NCBI GenBank assembly: GCA_020047885.1
Contig: JAIFNF010000217.1
Location: forward strand, 1 to 5,530
Reading direction: 5' to 3'
Source: Gammaproteobacteria bacterium
GTDB lineage: Bacteria > Pseudomonadota > Gammaproteobacteria > Competibacterales > Competibacteraceae
Length of the DNA: 5,530 nucleotides
Shown: positions 5,259 to 5,530 of the stretch, one piece after another
How the letters are laid out: each line of letters opens with the position of its first letter
How positions within the stretch are numbered: the stretch's first letter is position 1
Translations under genes and position numbers: made by a program
Notes under the pieces: model-generated
Database searches by the model: none
Seen by the model: only the letters and a program-made list of their open reading frames with translations
Told to the model about the DNA's origin: nothing

Positions 5259-5530
5259 ATGCTCCCCGCTGACCGCCCCATTGCCCTGATCCCCGCTCAC
5301 AACGAAGCCGCCACGGTCGGCGCTATCGTCACCCAAGTCCGGGAATTATGGAATTGCCCGGTGGTGATCATTGACGACTGCAGCACCGACGCCACCGCCC
5401 AGATTGCCCGCACCGCCGGGGCTACGGTCCTGCCATTGACCATTCAACTCGGGGCTTGGGGAGCGACGCAAACCGGCCTGCGCTACGCCTTGCGCCAGGG
5501 CTACCGCACCGCCATCACCCTCGACGCCGA
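5259..5530 (+). CDS. Family 2 glycosyltransferase, 5' part (partial, right edge)
   Basis: The frame is open from an ATG at 5259 to the right edge, giving 90 codons plus two bases. It begins the GT-A fold of family 2 enzymes: IALIPAHNEAATVGAIV (8-24) is the nucleotide-binding first strand and helix, and VVIIDDCSTDATAQIA (35-50) carries the DD-x-S-x-D donor-binding motif. LGAWGATQTGLRYAL (64-78) and ITLDA at the edge, heading to the metal-binding DxD, match the dolichyl- or polyprenyl-phosphate sugar synthase branch. It probably loads a sugar onto a polyprenyl phosphate or extends a lipid-linked glycan. It follows the previous stop codon by 7 nt without a clear ribosome binding site. An in-frame TTG at 5232 is a less likely alternative start. 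GC sampled at 5281-5340 is 65%, distinctly higher than in the two preceding genes. Confidence 0.9.
   Translation, partial: MLPADRPIALIPAHNEAATVGAIVTQVRELWNCPVVIIDDCSTDATAQIARTAGATVLPLTIQLGAWGATQTGLRYALRQGYRTAITLDA

Overview
The window looks like a Gram-negative, probably gammaproteobacterial, chromosome. Three proteins carry Sec signal peptides, and there is a periplasmic parvulin-type foldase. The large exported protein at 1050-2507 belongs, by remembered sequence blocks, to an uncharacterised family I associate with Gammaproteobacteria such as methylotrophs, sulfur oxidisers and Competibacter-like lineages. The lineage is an inference, not a match I could run. Genes are mostly moderately GC-rich and all confident ones lie on the + strand.

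Layout. Positions 1-288 hold only weak coding signals: the possible 3' end of a membrane protein entering from the left edge, and a possible small exported protein or gene remnant. Positions 289-533 are a very AT-rich intergenic region with an 11-bp perfect inverted repeat and a convincing sigma-70 promoter (TTGACA, 17-bp spacer, TGC-TATTTT). This promoter drives what looks like a two-gene unit: a small exported NTF2-like protein (534-974) and a 485-residue exported protein of unknown function (1050-2507). The unit is closed by a textbook rho-independent terminator at 2563-2589.

A second co-directional cluster starts 36 nt after the terminator: a periplasmic parvulin-type peptidyl-prolyl isomerase (2626-3516), a PAPS-dependent sulfotransferase (about 3522-4232), a GT-B fold glycosyltransferase with an E-x7-E motif (4217-5251) and the first 90 codons of a family 2 glycosyltransferase (5259 to the right edge). 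The genes abut or overlap and are probably co-transcribed.

How they may work together. The two glycosyltransferases and the sulfotransferase suggest assembly and sulfation of a surface or extracellular glycan; the isomerase could fold an exported component of that pathway or the neighbouring exported proteins. Sampled base composition drops from about 65% GC in the isomerase to about 50% in the sulfotransferase/GT-B pair and returns to about 65% in the family 2 glycosyltransferase, consistent with an exchanged two-gene cassette. No RNA genes, CRISPR arrays or insertion sequences were seen.
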